Shown: positions 1-15,200 of the stretch, one piece after another
How positions within the stretch are numbered: the first letter of the stretch is position 1
Layout of the letters: the number at the start of each line of letters is the position of its first letter
From: Membranipora membranacea
Taxonomy: Eukaryota > Bryozoa > Gymnolaemata > Cheilostomatida > Membraniporidae
Reading direction: 5' to 3'
Assembly: GCA_914767715.1 (NCBI GenBank)
Contig: OU612069.1
Coordinates: 3,536,001 to 3,600,000, forward strand
Length of the DNA stretch: 64,000 nucleotides
Translations under genes and position numbers: made by a program
Notes under the pieces: model-generated
Databases searched by the model: none
Seen by the model: the letters and a program-made list of their open reading frames with translations, nothing else
What the model was told of the DNA's origin: nothing

Positions 1-137
1 TGCGAATTTTATCTCCTCGGAATTGTTTCTTTACTTATTGCCAAAGATGGTAGATTCCAACAAATAAGTATCATGGTTGAGATTCGTAATGATAATAAGT
101 ATATTGGCAACGTAACTCTCATCTGCCTGTATTTCAG

Positions 138-206
138 GTCCCTCCCTCCTACTGTTAATTTGCCGACTTACGGCTTGAGGGGGAGTAACTCCAAATTAAA
201 GCAAGC
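138..206 (+). CDS. FRY: Tentative Furry exon at the window edge
   Basis: An acceptor (tatttcag) precedes a 69-nt open stretch reading [22 protein letters not shown]. It ends in phase 2 at a weak donor (GC|GTGATC), which matches the phase-2 start of the certain exon at 284. The intervening intron would be only 77 nt. The weak donor is the main doubt; the alternative is that this is intronic. Confidence 0.4.
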
Positions 207-3200
207 GTGATCAAACTTGATCTAGAATTTACTAAAAAAACTTATAATAGAATTGACACTTTCTCATGCCTTGTTTATTTCAGCGACACTGGTGCTAAAC
301 TGACTACGCAATTGACTCAGGACAACAGTCAACATAAAACAAGCAGAGCTGAGCCTTTTCCTCTACCCATGCCTGCATTTGGAGGGTATCATGCCCCGCT
401 ATGTAACTACATGCCTGCAGATGGTCCTCTGGCTATCAATAATCTTCAAAGGTAGTTATTGAGTGAAATAATTTTATAAATATCAAAACTAACAAAGTGT
501 ATTTGTCAGTGTTTGAGTATATTACTATCATGTATTTTTGGACTTGTTGGTTCGGAGTTACATTTTGTACTGCTATTATCAGTCAGAATCAGTTGTCCGG
601 AAATTGAATTTAATGATTAAATGTTAGCTATTGTCTAGGTAGTTTGGCAGTAGCCTAACGTTTGCTAACACTGTGTTTCTGCTAGCCGAGTTATCAGTTT
701 ATTTAAAGTTTCGAGGGTGAGTAAAAGTAAATGATAGCTAGCTTTAAATTTAGCTACTTCAAGCCTCTGCTTAATATATATTCTATGTTTATTTTGGAGA
801 AGAATAAGTCCTTAGGACTTGTACCCAGAAAACAGAAAAAATTGATAAAAATATGGTGTAGAATTGAAAAGACATGTAACTAAAAATCAAGAACAATGAC
901 AGGTAAAATTACAACGTACACGCAGGCATTAATTAGCAGTAAAACATTACAAAAGTTGATACACAATAGCTAGGAAAAGAAAAGTTAGAACAATGTAGCA
1001 GTAGGCTAAAATGAAATCATAAGAACTGAGTCATTAATTGAGAAGTTTGAGGACGTGGCTCCGAGTGGCATTTTACTTTACTCACCCAAATGCTGTTTTT
1101 GGAGTTGTTCATACATGAAAAAACATCAGGCGACTCCCCATCACATGAGATAAATGATTAAAATTTCACCAATTTTAACAGATTTTAAACTTTTTACAGT
1201 TTTATAAATTTTAAAATTGTTAACAGTTTCAACAATTTTAACAGTTTAATATGACATATTATTGCTGCAGGTGTTTTCTGTCGCTCTGTGCCATATCAGA
1301 CTTATTTATTGACAATCAGCACATTGATTGGACGATGCATATGCCGACTCTCCTGCAAGTGGCCATTCTGGGTGAGTGAATTTATTCAATTTAAATTTAA
1401 ATCTTGATGCATTTTCCAAAAGCATGATAGGTGGATCTGGCCCTTATTTATCTACGTGTACCATCTATGCCGCTAATATAATTGGAATGAAGCCTTTTTA
1501 ATTATTTGGTTCAAATATCAGCTCAGGTTATGAATAATTGACTAGAGCTATGTAATTAAGGTTCAATTATGTTGCTAAAAACTGCCCTAAATAAATGGAA
1601 GGGCTGAGTATAGTGTAGGTCATAAGAGAACATGTAATGTTCCCCTCTTCCTGACAGATTCGAGATTCCAGCTCACACAATGAAATTAATCTATTAATGA
1701 AACTTACCAAAATAATAAAAATAAATAAATATAGTAGAATGAATAAAACTGAATGAAATAAAATAATAAATATAAAGAAAAATGAAATAAAAGTGAGATA
1801 AAATATTAAATAAATAACTAAAACTTAATGAAATAAAAGTGATATGAAATAATGAATGAGATAAATAAAAATTTTATTAAACTCGTGTTTATTTATTTAT
1901 TTTTCCTTACAGGATGTGATCACGCTAAGTCGTTAGTATATGATCATTGTAAGAAGATAATCCTCTCCCTTATACTCTGTGTTCTGGATAAGAGTGATCA
2001 TATCCTGAGTCAGGTCCTGGAGTCACTCACTCTGCTACATAGCTCTATATATGGCAATACGTCAGTGTGTAAATCTCCTAGTGGTATATACTATCAACTC
2101 AACCCTAAATCAGGTATGTGTATTAGATGGAGTCGTCACTGTGTCTTTGAAGCTATAGTTACGCCTCCCCATATTTGGTATCATTTTGAAGGTCTCAGTC
2201 TAATTGAGAGCACCATGGTAACCTATTGAATAGCCTCTGGACACAGTTGAAACCATGACCTTTACTAAAAATAAAAATTTTCTCAACTTTTCTCAATCAC
2301 TAAGGTTCTCCCCTCTTTAGCGCTCTTTAACATAAAAAGTTGAGAAAAATTTTCATTTTTAGTAAAGGTCATGGTTTCAACTGTGTCCAGAGGCTATTCA
2401 ATAGGTTACCATGGTGCTCTCAATTAGACTGAGACCTTCAAAATGATACCAAATATGGGGAGGCGTAACTATAGCTTTAAGGAGGGGTTTTGTGATTGTC
2501 TGTCTATTTTAAAGAGCCTTGTTGCGAGAATATACAAGCTACAAACACCAATTTATATTATATGGCTTACTGTAATCAATCAATCAATCTAATATCTTCA
2601 AATGAACAACCGCGCATCTCAGAAAGAGTCTGTATTTAGAGGGATTGATTTGTTTAATTAATTATTTGAGAGCAACTGCCACCGTTCCTGCGAATTTATT
2701 TTCTAGTCTGTAGCTCAGTTTCTATAAGAATGGAGTGCCGTTTATAAGATATTTTTTCCTCCAAGCCCTGTAGCTAAGTTTCTTAGGTTGATTCATATCT
2801 TCATGTTTCTCTACAGCTCTAAACTTCATATACGTAGACAATGATTTTCTCAACTCTTCTGTTCTTCTTCAGCGTTGAACAGCGAAAACACATCATCACT
2901 GAAGGTGACACATTCCACTCTCAGTATCACAAGTATCTGTACTCTAACACCAGAGAGTGAATCTCAGCCTCCGCCGGCCTCGCCTGTAACCATCGGGGGA
3001 GATAATCCATCGTCTCCACTGTCTCACGTAGGAGGAGCGGCGGGTAGGAGCAAAGTGGTCAAACAAGCTGTCGAGAATGTGGTGCATATGTTCAAAAATA
3101 GGTGAGTGTAGATAAACTTGAGTCAACTACTGCGTACTGATCACGTGATATACTATTGCTTGTAATATCACTATTTGATAGAGCATGAGAAACTCCGTAC

Positions 3201-6200
3201 AACCTAAGAACCTTCACAAGGATGGTGTGACAACCCATATAAGAATTATAGAATCGGTGATAGCACTACTCTTTAGGTCCTTCCTCAGATTAAGTTGACT
3301 CTTATTGATCAGAGAGGCGCATCATAATAGAACTAATGGTAAAAACCTACTGGTAAAAATAATTTATTTTGATGAATATTGTGAGCTGCTATGACAGTGA
3401 CATCAGGGTTTCAATGAGACGTAAAATCACTAAATAAGGAATATTTACTGATGTTGCCTTATAAACAGGACAGAACAAATTTTTATCATACTAATTTGTG
3501 GGATGGATACTAGCATGGGATTCAGGCGAAACATTAGACGATTTGTCAGTTATCAGAGCGTGTATGTAAGGCTCCGAGTGCCAGGATACCCGGCTATATT
3601 GATTCATTTTAACCTAATATTTCCCTCCCACTTTGATTGTGCTTACAGAGAGAACAGACCTCTGTGGAGTTATGAGACTGTAACACCTCGACAGAAGGAC
3701 CTGAAATCTCTAGTCATCATGAACGACTTATTGACTCACCTCGTGTCCATATTCAAGCAGTGCCTACCTCAGAGCCTGATTGACCTGAGGTGGTGTCAGA
3801 CAAGCCTACAGTTTGCTATGAGCTGTCCATCCAGACACTACGCTGGCAGATCACTGCAGGTGAGTATTCATTCCTTAATTTAATGCCCTGGAGGAGACAA
3901 TATTGGCTAGTTTTAAGTTTAGCTGGTTTTAAGCTGGACTTTATTTTGGCTGGCACATAAGTTTTGCTATATAAGGTGGTTATTTATAATACAATGTAAT
4001 GAGGTTGAGCAGTTTTTTAACTTCTGGCTAACTTATGCCCAACTTTTCTTCATGTGGCTACTCAACTGCTCTTGAATATCAAAACTTATGCAGGCTGTTC
4101 ATGTGGATTAGGGATTGTCTACACTTAGTTATAACCCCATCTATAACACCTATCACTATATATATATGTTATACAGGTGTTTAGACTGATCGGTATACCA
4201 ATGAACACTCAGATGTTATCTGAGATAACGTCACGTCTTGTGGAGGTAGTTTGTGAGACTGCAGAGGAGATGCAGGGATTCGTTACTGAGATACTGCAGA
4301 CTATAGAGAAGGCAGTGTCATCTCTAGATATAGGTGTTATTGGTGAGTAGATCAGGATGTTGAGTATGACAAAGATTTATGGTATAGAGTTAATTGTACA
4401 GTACAAGCCCATTAATGGCCACACCTATAAAAAAACCAATGAAATTGATCAGAGCACTTTACAGACAGACAGCTACTGGTATAGTGACACAAGATGTTCA
4501 AATTGAATAAATTGAAAGCTCTGCTGGGGATTTTTCAATTAGAAACAGCCAAAATCGCAATCTGATCGCTCACTCAGTGAGTGAGCGATACCTGCTAGGG
4601 GTCTCGCTTTCAGATCACTCAGTCACTTGAATGAACTATATACATTCTGTGTGAGCGATTTTGTCTAATTGAAATACCAAGTGAGTGATAATTTTGAGCG
4701 ATGTGATAGTGATAACATGCTTTAGTAAAGCATTGCTTTTTCTAATTGAAAGACCCCCTGGGTAGAAACATGTTGGTAGCCATAGAAATCATCCGCTCCT
4801 GTTGAGTATGACGAAGATATGTGGTATGGAGTTAAGTGTACAGTACAAGCCCAATAAACAGCCATATATATAAAAAAATTATGAATTTCCCAAAGAAGAC
4901 CCACCCCTCCCAAAGTCAAATTGACTAAAGGGTTCTATCACGGCTTTGCTGATTAGATTGATATTTTTGGGTCAAGCAAGAATTGCTTTTGAAGGTTGAA
5001 ATGCTATTAAAGTCGTTTTTTTCAATACAGGAACTTTCTCTGTTGCCCTGAAGATTTTGTATTATGATACTCCTTGTAATTCCATGCTCCATCCATCCAT
5101 CAATTCATGAACTGTTTGTGATCTACTGTGCCTCTAGGTTTAACATTTTATTGCCTCATGACAAGAGCAGGTAAATTCAATGATAAAACTCATGGGTATA
5201 TTCTGTTGACTGTTTGGTTTTGGGAATTGATTAGAACTCTTTACAAACCACTCTACTGTACCACTGGGTGCACTGACTATCTATGGCCGCCCCTTTGCTT
5301 GGTGAAAGTATATCTAAGATCTAAGGGTTTCTGTATATGGAGTCTAACGTAATTTTTGTTCACTGAAGTTAAGAGTGTTAGTAAACTCAGCACAAAAGGA
5401 CTTCTGGCTTAACCCCTGTTTGTTACGGTAGTTGGAAAAGATTTAATCTTAATCCCAAACCACTCTACTCTGATATCAGTATCATATCGCACAGGCAAAC
5501 TAATACAGAAAGTACACAAACACTGCTTCACTACCAAATTCGTTCATCTAGTATTATGAAATCGCAATACAGTGCAATTATGCAATCACGATTGACTTTA
5601 ACGAGGCACATGATTCAGATTCACGGTTTCTACCTTTTCACAGGCACAGACAATACTAAAGATCTCTTCATCTCGACACCGAACCTGAAATCTTCGGAGC
5701 GGGTGCTCAGCACAGGAATGTTAGGTATTAAGAAGAGCACTACTGGTGGCAACTTGAACCCTGCTGCCGCTGCAGCCCCTCCCTCCTCGCGTTCACACAA
5801 ACGCAGTACTAGTGTATCCATATCAAGTGTTACTAAACGTGCTGCCGGCCCTCCGTCATCTAACCAACACCACGGTGCTGCTAACTCCTCCCACTCCCCA
5901 GGTTTGTGGTCAAGGTCACGTTTTTTAATAATAAGGTAGTGGAATGCAACCAAAGGCGAGGTTTTTTTGTCAAATGCTTACTGATTGGTCAATGGCAAAA
6001 GTCAATGTCTTACTGGTCAATCATGTGTTAACCATGTTTAACAAAAGCAAATTGTATAAATAGTAGGTGGGTCGTCTTTGGTATTATTTTGTCTCGATCA
6101 TTGCAGGCCATTAATACTCTGCTGCTTAAGTTTTTGTTGTGTCTATTTGCATCTAAGTGTCAAAGAGTTTGGACTATGCTCCTAATACTGTTACCAGAAT

Positions 6201-9200
6201 ATTTAAGTTATTGGGTAATTGTAGTCGTTTAGAATACAAGACTGACTGGCCTAACAGCAAATTGCTCATCAGTGTCGGTACTAAATCTTGAGTCTGGTGA
6301 GCGGTTTGGAGATGCACCTTGTCTCTCTGACTCTAGATCAAAGTATTTTGTATACAAACCGTAGACATTATTGTTATGATAAATTTTAATTGATGAATGA
6401 TGGAACTGTAATCCTATGTAATCCTATGTAATCCTATATATCAAGTTAGTTCCATAAGTCTGTATATGAGCTCTTGGAGTAGATTAGAGTAACCTTGATC
6501 TAACTAAACATGTCTGCTAGTTGTTTCACTAACTTGATGTTATTTGTTTGTTGTTAATTCAAAATTTAATTAATTTAATTTAATTTTAATACTTTAATCA
6601 AGCTAGAAGTCATTTCCATTTATTGGTCACCAAGGAGAATAATTAATCACAGTCCCTACCATGCATGCAACTCCCTCCTAGCCAGCCAGCAAATATGAAA
6701 TACCCTTTGTATTTCAAAATGAAAACATTGAGTACTATATTCTGCCCTGAGCAAGCAAAACACTGTATCTGTGAAATTTGAAATTTCATGGGAGAGACAA
6801 AAAACAAACAAATGTATGCAAATTACTCAAATTCAGAATTTTGTTTGCCTCACAATTGAGGTTAGGGTGCAGTGTTTTGGCAGCTCAGGGCAGCATTGTC
6901 ATACAATATGCCCCTACATTAGCAGCAAATTATTCACAATCTTCACTTTATGGAACTATATATATGTATATAATTGGGATGAAAATGTTTATGTTTAATG
7001 TTGATGTTTGATTTTACTTGAACAGCTAAGATCCGTCCACTTTCTGAGTTTAATCCCGCATCTCCAGATGGAGTTGAAGGCCATGATGACTCTATCACAG
7101 ATGATGTCAGGTAGGACTTAGGTCTGAGCTATGAACACTATGACATGTATTATGTGTATTACATGTACCTATTACATTACATGTATTATTACTGTAACCT
7201 CCATTTAATTCAAGCCTCTGGAGACCAACACTTAAGTCCTAGTTAAATTGGTCTCGACTAATTAATGTTAGAATGCATTGAGATTTGACTGAAGAGACCA
7301 ACACTTCTTGTATCAATTACCTGGGGTCCTGAGCTATAAAGATTGATTAAGTGACTGCACATTATTATTACTCTCAAAATTCCATAAACTTTGTGTTCTC
7401 CATCCTAGCACCCCTCAAAGAATTAAAGTATTAAAAATAAAATGCCGGTGATGATTATAATACTAGCTATCTCCACTTCTTTTTTTGTCGTCCCCTCAAA
7501 AGACTAGACGGGGAGCATAAATTGACCTTCATATACGTATTTAGTTTTCCCTCTTGTTTTCCCAGACTACAGAACATAGATGAGAAGTTATCCACGCTTG
7601 TGCAGATGTTCTGGTTAGGTGCTTCATTACTGGAGTCTGATTATGAATATGAGTTTCTATTAGCTGTTAATCTGCTCAAACAGGTGAGAAAGTGGTTGAA
7701 TTGAAAAATGAAAAACCATAAAAACATTTTTGATATTTTCAAAAGCTTGTCATTCAATCAATTCAAATGTGCCTTGATGCCCTGCGATTGGAGGAGATAT
7801 ACTGTAAATGAAATGATGAAAATAGATAATTGATCGACTGACATGAGTTGGTCTGGCAAGACTCATTAATCTGCTCATATGTTTCATTGTCATAACTAGT
7901 TGCGTTATTTATTATTAAATGCGATAGGTGCTCAACTACCTGAAGCCGGATAGATTAGAATGCCGAGAAAAAATGGAAAAGACACTGAAACAACTAAAGT
8001 GGCTGAAGTTCCCAGGTCTGCACGGACTTGTGGTCAAGGTAAAGTTCTATTACTCCAGGTCTTCTATATAAGCCCGCTGACAACAACAATTCAATATGTT
8101 ATTGCTAGGATAGATCCTTATGTCGAATTGCTCATTTCGTCCAGGAGTTGTCTGCCCAGTTTCATTAGTTGTCCCCTCTTGTAAGATTTCAATATTGTGA
8201 GCAAATAGCATGCCTGTTTGAGCCAATGCAGCCATTCTGTGAGTCGGATATTGATTGTTTACATTCTTTGTGTAATCTAGAGCTTATCAAATACCGATGT
8301 TCCACGTATTAAGACATAACATAGACTGCCTATACATACCTATATCAAATATTATGTTCCGTTAAACAGGGTCTGACATCAGCACAGACATGTAATGATA
8401 CATGGACACTACTCAGTCAGCTTACGTTGTGTATCAGTGCTCCAGTTATTTCTCACAGTGAAACTCTTGGTTAGTAAAGCTGCAACACTGTTAAATCATA
8501 ACTTGTCAAAAACTCATAGATCTGCGACTGACTGAAACAAAAACTATTATTTTTGCTTGTTTTGTCGTTGAAAATATTTGGAAGGTATCAATACCATACA
8601 CTGATTTTTTGTCAGCTGTAATTGAGTTTTTTCTTTTTTAAATACTGGCATTTTGAGCTTTAACTGCTAGCTATAACCATAGCGGGATAACTCTATGGCT
8701 ATAACTGGCACAAACTAATTTTGTTCGAATCACAACAGGAGTTGTCTTCCCAAAGCGCCAGACAACTCTTATACTTCTCAGCCTTGATGACAGCCTATGT
8801 GGTTATCTTTTAATTCTGTAGGATTCCCAGTGAATGTCATGTGCTTATTGCCTTATATGGTTCAGCACTATGAGGAGCCAACTCCCATTTGTACAGAGGC
8901 AGCTGATAATATTGCTCAGGTATTTATTTGTGGTTTCAGTATTATATATTCGGCTGTTGGTTGGAGTAGAAAAATTCAAATACAGGCCAAAGTATTATGA
9001 TTTCCCTAATGTCATTCTCCATTGGGAGTGGTCTTCAGTCTGTCGATAGCAATTCCCAGATCATCGTCTCCACCAAGGGCTTGTATGACCAGCACTGTGA
9101 ATTGAACTTTGTTATACTACAGAGGGGACAACTACATAATTGGTTTCATATAAAAACTAGCCATCTAATAACTCAGTTAAACTGTTTCATGATAAGATCA

Positions 9201-12200
9201 TTAGTAGTCTCAATAATGAGAGATTCTGCTTCTTATCTCCATCAGATTTTAACATATCACAACTCATGAGGCAATACGCATCGAGAGGCCCGCAGGAAAT
9301 TGAATAGGCCTATTAGCTCCACTTTCTAGGGATGTACTGTCAATTAACATAATCATGAAAATCAAGATTTTATATGCTTTCGTGAATATTTGAGTGTGTG
9401 GTCAAGCTCTAGTTTACCTTTGCGTACCATATGTAAAACACATTTTCGAATTACTCCTTTGTGTCCGGATGTTCATATCTAGTCGTAAAAAGTAAGGCCA
9501 TAGTAATATCATATATATTATATAAGAGGTCATTTCAGAGTTATTCACCCTCTCCCCTGATAATCTTTGGTCACTCAAAAACATCGCACTTTAATTGATC
9601 AATGTGCTCTAAGCTATTTTATTTATCTTCACAGATGGCTCTGGAGATCTCAAACAAACTCGACAACCTTGCAACAGTGATGAGATTATACAGCCGGGGT
9701 ACTTTTGGTAAAGATGCGCATCAGTGGACCAAATGTGTCGTCAAATATCTAACGGATATTTATGAGACTGAACATCTACATGTCATTACTCTGCTGTTAG
9801 AAGTAATTAAATGAATAATAAATGATAATAACTATGCCATGATATACTAACCATCAATACACAATGTTGAATAACATTATCTCCTAGAATAGTAAAGTCC
9901 CCCGTGTCTCTCAGACTTGAAACAGCGAATTTATTGCTAGCCAACTTATCCTCTTCATATACCATTTTATGTTAATCCTTGTGGCTATGATTCTTTCTTG
10001 CTTTGAACAAACAATCATTCTTAACATAATAATTATTATAGCAACGGTGAAATAATTGCCTTGAACCATTAAATTGCAGTTGTTTTACCTGGGAAAAACA
10101 TCCCTTGATTTGTTAAACACATTCCCTCCAGTCCATAAAGATCATATGCCATGTTTTACTTTTTTTTGTTTAAAGGTTTTAGAGCAAGGCACAGCCAGTA
10201 CCCAAGCAGCTATCCTTCTGATATTACACTGTACACTACATTACATAGATATCAACTCTCTACCTAGTCCTACCATGGCCTCAGATCTCATATACACTGT
10301 TTCAAAATTCGTTGAGGTAAGGATATGTATCAACAAAGCTTTATTTATTGATTATGGGAAAGTTTGTTATTGATCTTCAATATGTTGAGCATAAGTGTTT
10401 GCAATGACAACGCATGAGTCTTGTGATAATTAATAAAAACTCACGTCCAATTAAAGTCTCGATACCCTGTGATACCATGTAAGAAACCTTGATGTTGCTT
10501 GTTTTTTTTTGTTTCCGGTATCAGTACGGGTCTACCGACTGGGTCCTGATAGGGCACAGGAGCATTTGAGGTCGGATTTGATAATTGATGATATCTCCAA
10601 AGTGATCTAGCTGGTGTACTTGTTTGCTTAGTCTCTTCTTTATTGGTGATATCCCAGCCCGCAGTTGATAAGACTGCCATATTTGCATGCTGTGAGTTTA
10701 CAGTGTCAGCGTATTCATATAGCTTGTGGTGTGGTCGCTCGATGTTCAATTGCTGGAATCCCATCAAAAAAGGCTGCACCTGGATTTGTCTGAACATTAA
10801 ACATATTTTCCAGGGTCCACATTGGAATGAAGCTCAAAAGATTTTAAAGCTAGCTGTGAAATCTTCCTCCCACCTGATACCAGTCAACAAATCTCCATAC
10901 AACGGTAACGGGCAGTCAGCACATGGTGGTAGTGGTGGGATACAGGGACTGGCCTCACTACATACCCACACCTCATTCGCTGAGGCAGAGATCCTTGTTA
11001 GGAAGGATCTACCAGGTACGTGCGTCAAAGTGCTTCTTGATGGTATTTAGTCTGATGATCATCCAATAGGGGCATTTTTCCACTTTATCGTGGGAGTTAT
11101 AATAGTGTTAATAACCAACTCTGGCCACACTAAACATGTGTAAGATTGTTTTTACTTCCATTTGATTGTGTCTATGCAGCAGAGAACAGCAGTCTGCCAA
11201 CTTAAACAACCCTAGATCAAGTTTGAATTGTTTAGGAAAGCAAAAAACAACCAACCTTTTAGATCAAAGTATTCTCATAGCAATGGACAAAAATACTAAA
11301 TTGACTCGCACAAGGACATTAATGAATGATTATAACCAAATTCAAAGTGGAAAAACTCAGGGTCTAGAGATGTTATCTCCCCTAACACAGATTAACTTAA
11401 AATATCCTTGCCTAGGCCACCTTTGACCATTACTGATTTGTGATAATTTCTGATGATTGTGTAGCAGCCTTGTAACTGTCCTAGGCAATCCAGGCTAGGC
11501 CTACTGTAATACTGTTTGTAGATCATGATTTTAGTGTAAAATTGTAACAGGGGAGATAACATACTCTAGACCCTGGATTTTCACACTATGAAATTGGTTA
11601 TATAATTCAAAAATGTTCTAGTGCGAGTAAATTTTATTTTTTTGTTCATTGCTATGAGAATGTTTTTATATGAACAATGGTTGTTTTCTGCTTACCTAAA
11701 AACTTTAATCCAGATTTGTTTGCAGCTGATCAGTAGACGTGGAGCAACGCAAACTTGATCTATGTTGAACTTTCCCAAACCGAAACCCACCTTAGGCATA
11801 TGAGTTCACTTTCAGCCTGTATGCTATTATTTTCTGACATTTTCGATCATTTTTTTTAGGAAGAACTTTGGACTTCTCATTTGATGTGTCCTCCACACCG
11901 GTGATTGGTGAGAGGTTTCTGCACCCGATGACCGATGAGCGCAACGTACAGCCAAACAGTAAAATCTCTGGTGGAAAACAGAATGGTCCCACACTCAGTA
12001 GTCCTAGCGTCTCCAGCGCAGGTAATAATTTTCAAAACTCCCACAAGAGTCAACTTGACACCACTCTGTCACACAACAACCTCAATTATTTTCTCCCTGT
12101 AAGCCCATTGTAGATTTGTTTGTAAAACAACAACAACAAAAAGCTAATATTGGTCTGTCGATGACTTTTGATATACAACCTGATAATTCTGATATCTAGT

Positions 12201-15200
12201 ACTGTAGCGATTTTGTCATTAATTTGCTAGCCTTGGACGAATTCCCACAAATATCTTTTTTATATTCACCTTCAGATTTTACTCATTTTAATTGACGACG
12301 CTTTGAAATCATTGTTTTTCAACAATTTTATGTAGTATAATTCATAAATAAATATCATATATATTAAAGTACATATCATAGTAAACATAGTCATAAATGT
12401 TGCATTATATATAATATTATATATTATTTTTATTGTTCTCAGATAGTACAGGTAACTGGAGAAGACCTCACCACTCACAGCCTCGTGTTAGAGAGAGATT
12501 TGTGTGTCTACTAGCTACTCTCGGTCAGCGTGTAGGAGTTATCAAAAGTCCCTCTGTAAGTAAACACTCTCAGTCCTTACTAATACAAAATTTGTGAGGT
12601 AACTTAACACAAAGGCCTTAAACAGTTACTCATTTAGTGTGAATAGCTAATATTTCAAGCTGAACTTTCTAGTCAGTTTTAATAATTCATGCCAATGTGC
12701 TGACTCCGATCAGGTTCAATTCGTTCTCAATGGATCTGATTGGCTCCAATTGGCCCGGAGCTAGAACAAGTGTATTCCAATTGCCTGCATTCCAGTTGGT
12801 CCCTTCCACTGGTCACACCGCAGATAAAGGCCTTTGCCTGCAGTGTGACCAGTGGATCGGAAGCAACTCCGAATGCAGCCAAACGGACCAAATGTGGTCT
12901 AGCAGGGAGCCGACACATTGGCTTTGCTTCAGTTAGACTTATGATAACCAGCTCACATCACGGCATTGGCAACATCAGCACATCGTTGTTATTATTCTGC
13001 TTCACACTTCTGAAGGGGAAACTTCTAGACCAATGGGTAATGCATCGTGCATTTAGAAATCCCGCTCATTTGCTACTGTTCAACTAGAACGTTGTTACAA
13101 ATTCATCTGGCATGCCTTGGTGAAATTGTTCACTGGGAGGCCAAAATAACCTTGACTTTGTAACTCGAAAATTGTGACTCTCAGAGAAAATTTATTTAAT
13201 AACAGCATTGCAAATTGAACCAACTTCGCTACTCGCTTCAACAATAGATTACTACAATACAGTAGCAAATGATGCGCGGTAGGCAATGGCTTATCATAGC
13301 AGTCAAAATAATTTCCAAGTTGTGTCCCTATACTATTTTGTGTGGAAATACTAAAAGAAAACCTGGTTATGTGTTTCACAGATTTACCCCAGAAGTTCCC
13401 CAATTGTGTAAAGAGATAGAAAAATTGATACTACTTTCTTTGATGTTGTGGATTTGATTTACTTTATTAAATTTTGATTGCCCTTTAACGATGAAAGTGT
13501 TTCCTGTATCATTATGGTTGTCCCTCTTGCTTTGCTTGCTGTTAGAAGTAGAGTACAGTTGAACTAAAAGGCAGGAATGCCATAACAATGGAAAGCCTAT
13601 TAGGCAGTGGTGTGTAAACAAGAGGTCAAGGGTCATCAAGCAGACAAGACTTGGATGCAGACATTCACAGTTCCATTGTAATTGATCTGGAATAGTAGTT
13701 GGTGGTAAGACACATCATGAGTTCCACATAATATGTCTATGGTTGTGTTGCTTTACTGACATTATATTATCATTGTGTTTTGATTCCAGAACCAAGCTGT
13801 AAGTCATTCATTAGGTTGCATTAGGAGATTAATGTCCTATGTCATTCAATAATAGTGTCCAATAAATTAAGTGAAAACGCAAACGCAATCCATCTAACTT
13901 GGGATGTCATGATTTAAGCATGTAACACCCTTGCTAAAGTTAAAAACTTTTTTCGCAGTAAATCCAGATTATCGGATTGTTTTAAGATTCATGATTTATT
14001 AACGAGTATATTTTTGCCTGCGCATCATTAATTTCAATGTCTATAGAATCTATTACAAATCATTGTATTTAACTAATCGCATATTTATTTTTCAAATCCC
14101 TTCCTTGCTTTGCCTTGGTGGCTTTGCTCTGATGTATGTGAGAATGATTTCAATTCAGTAACTGTTCACGCTGACATCGAGATCACACTATAACCATGTT
14201 TATCTCTGATCATAAGAGCCAATTTAGTTTGAGAACCTCTTGACTCTGACCCCTGACTCTAGAAATCAATCTCGGGTTGTCAGCTCAAATCCCGACTGAA
14301 GGTTCTCTTAGCCCTGTTCACACGGCCAAAACCTGTGGCCGTGTGAACAGGGCTAAGGTTCTCTAGCTACATGGATAAAGTCATGCTCTATCGATCAGGG
14401 GTACACACACTATAGTATATCACATGATCAGTGTGGTAACTGTTAGTAGCTTATGATTTATTGATTTTGGTGTAGTGGATGTGATTGGATGATTTATTGC
14501 GGCTTACATTGAGATGTTAACCTCTTCTGGTGGCGCTGGGTTTCCAAACTTTGCCTCCTTCACATTCTGCCAGCTGTGCATCATGTTCCGCTTATCACTG
14601 ATGCTTCTAATCGTTTCACACAGTGTACAGATTGATCCATAATATCTGCATAGAGTTATTCCTCCTCCTCACTGAATGCAGGCCAGATTTATCAAACTCA
14701 ATTTGGTTAAAGGGGACTCATATCTGATAAGATTCTGAGAACCCCTTGGCCTTGGAAACATCACTATTGGGCTTCCGCTGCAAAGCCTTAGCGAACCTCT
14801 TTTCTTGAGATTGATTGCCTAGAGCTGAGAATTACTAGTTAAAGGTGCTGAGTTTGGGGTTTATTACACTCTCCTTCTCTTTTTTCAGGTTATTTTCAGT
14901 CAAGTGAGTGAGCCTGTTGATAGACAGATGAGTATGTGCTCTAGCAGTGAGGAGACTGGATCCATTACTGATCAAGGTTAGGCCTTATTACGCCACACTT
15001 ACTATTGTTTGGATTCATCTTTTTTGTCCTAGTGTGAGGGTAATGGGTTATCCGATTGGCTGTCTCCCCTTCCAAAAGTCAATCTAACAAATTGGTTATA
15101 TTTTTCCATCGAATGTACAATTCAGCTCCCTCACAAAGTTTTTCAACTTCGATAGCTGTGCCAGCATCAATCGCTTTCAGTACATATCACTTCTACTTGA

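Noticed and set aside
8050-8235. Minus-strand open frame beginning MAALAQTGM
   Set aside because: It starts just after a Furry exon boundary, has no supporting splice or end signals and no recognised motif.
10441-10797. 118-codon minus-strand open frame
   Set aside because: It overlaps no splice signals and lies between two phase-linked Furry exons; the composition is not convincing and no motif is recognisable.
12697-13087. Overlapping open frames on both strands near 12.7-13.1 kb
   Set aside because: They come from the fold-back element at 12,730-12,915 and AT-rich flanks; no splice-phase support with Furry.
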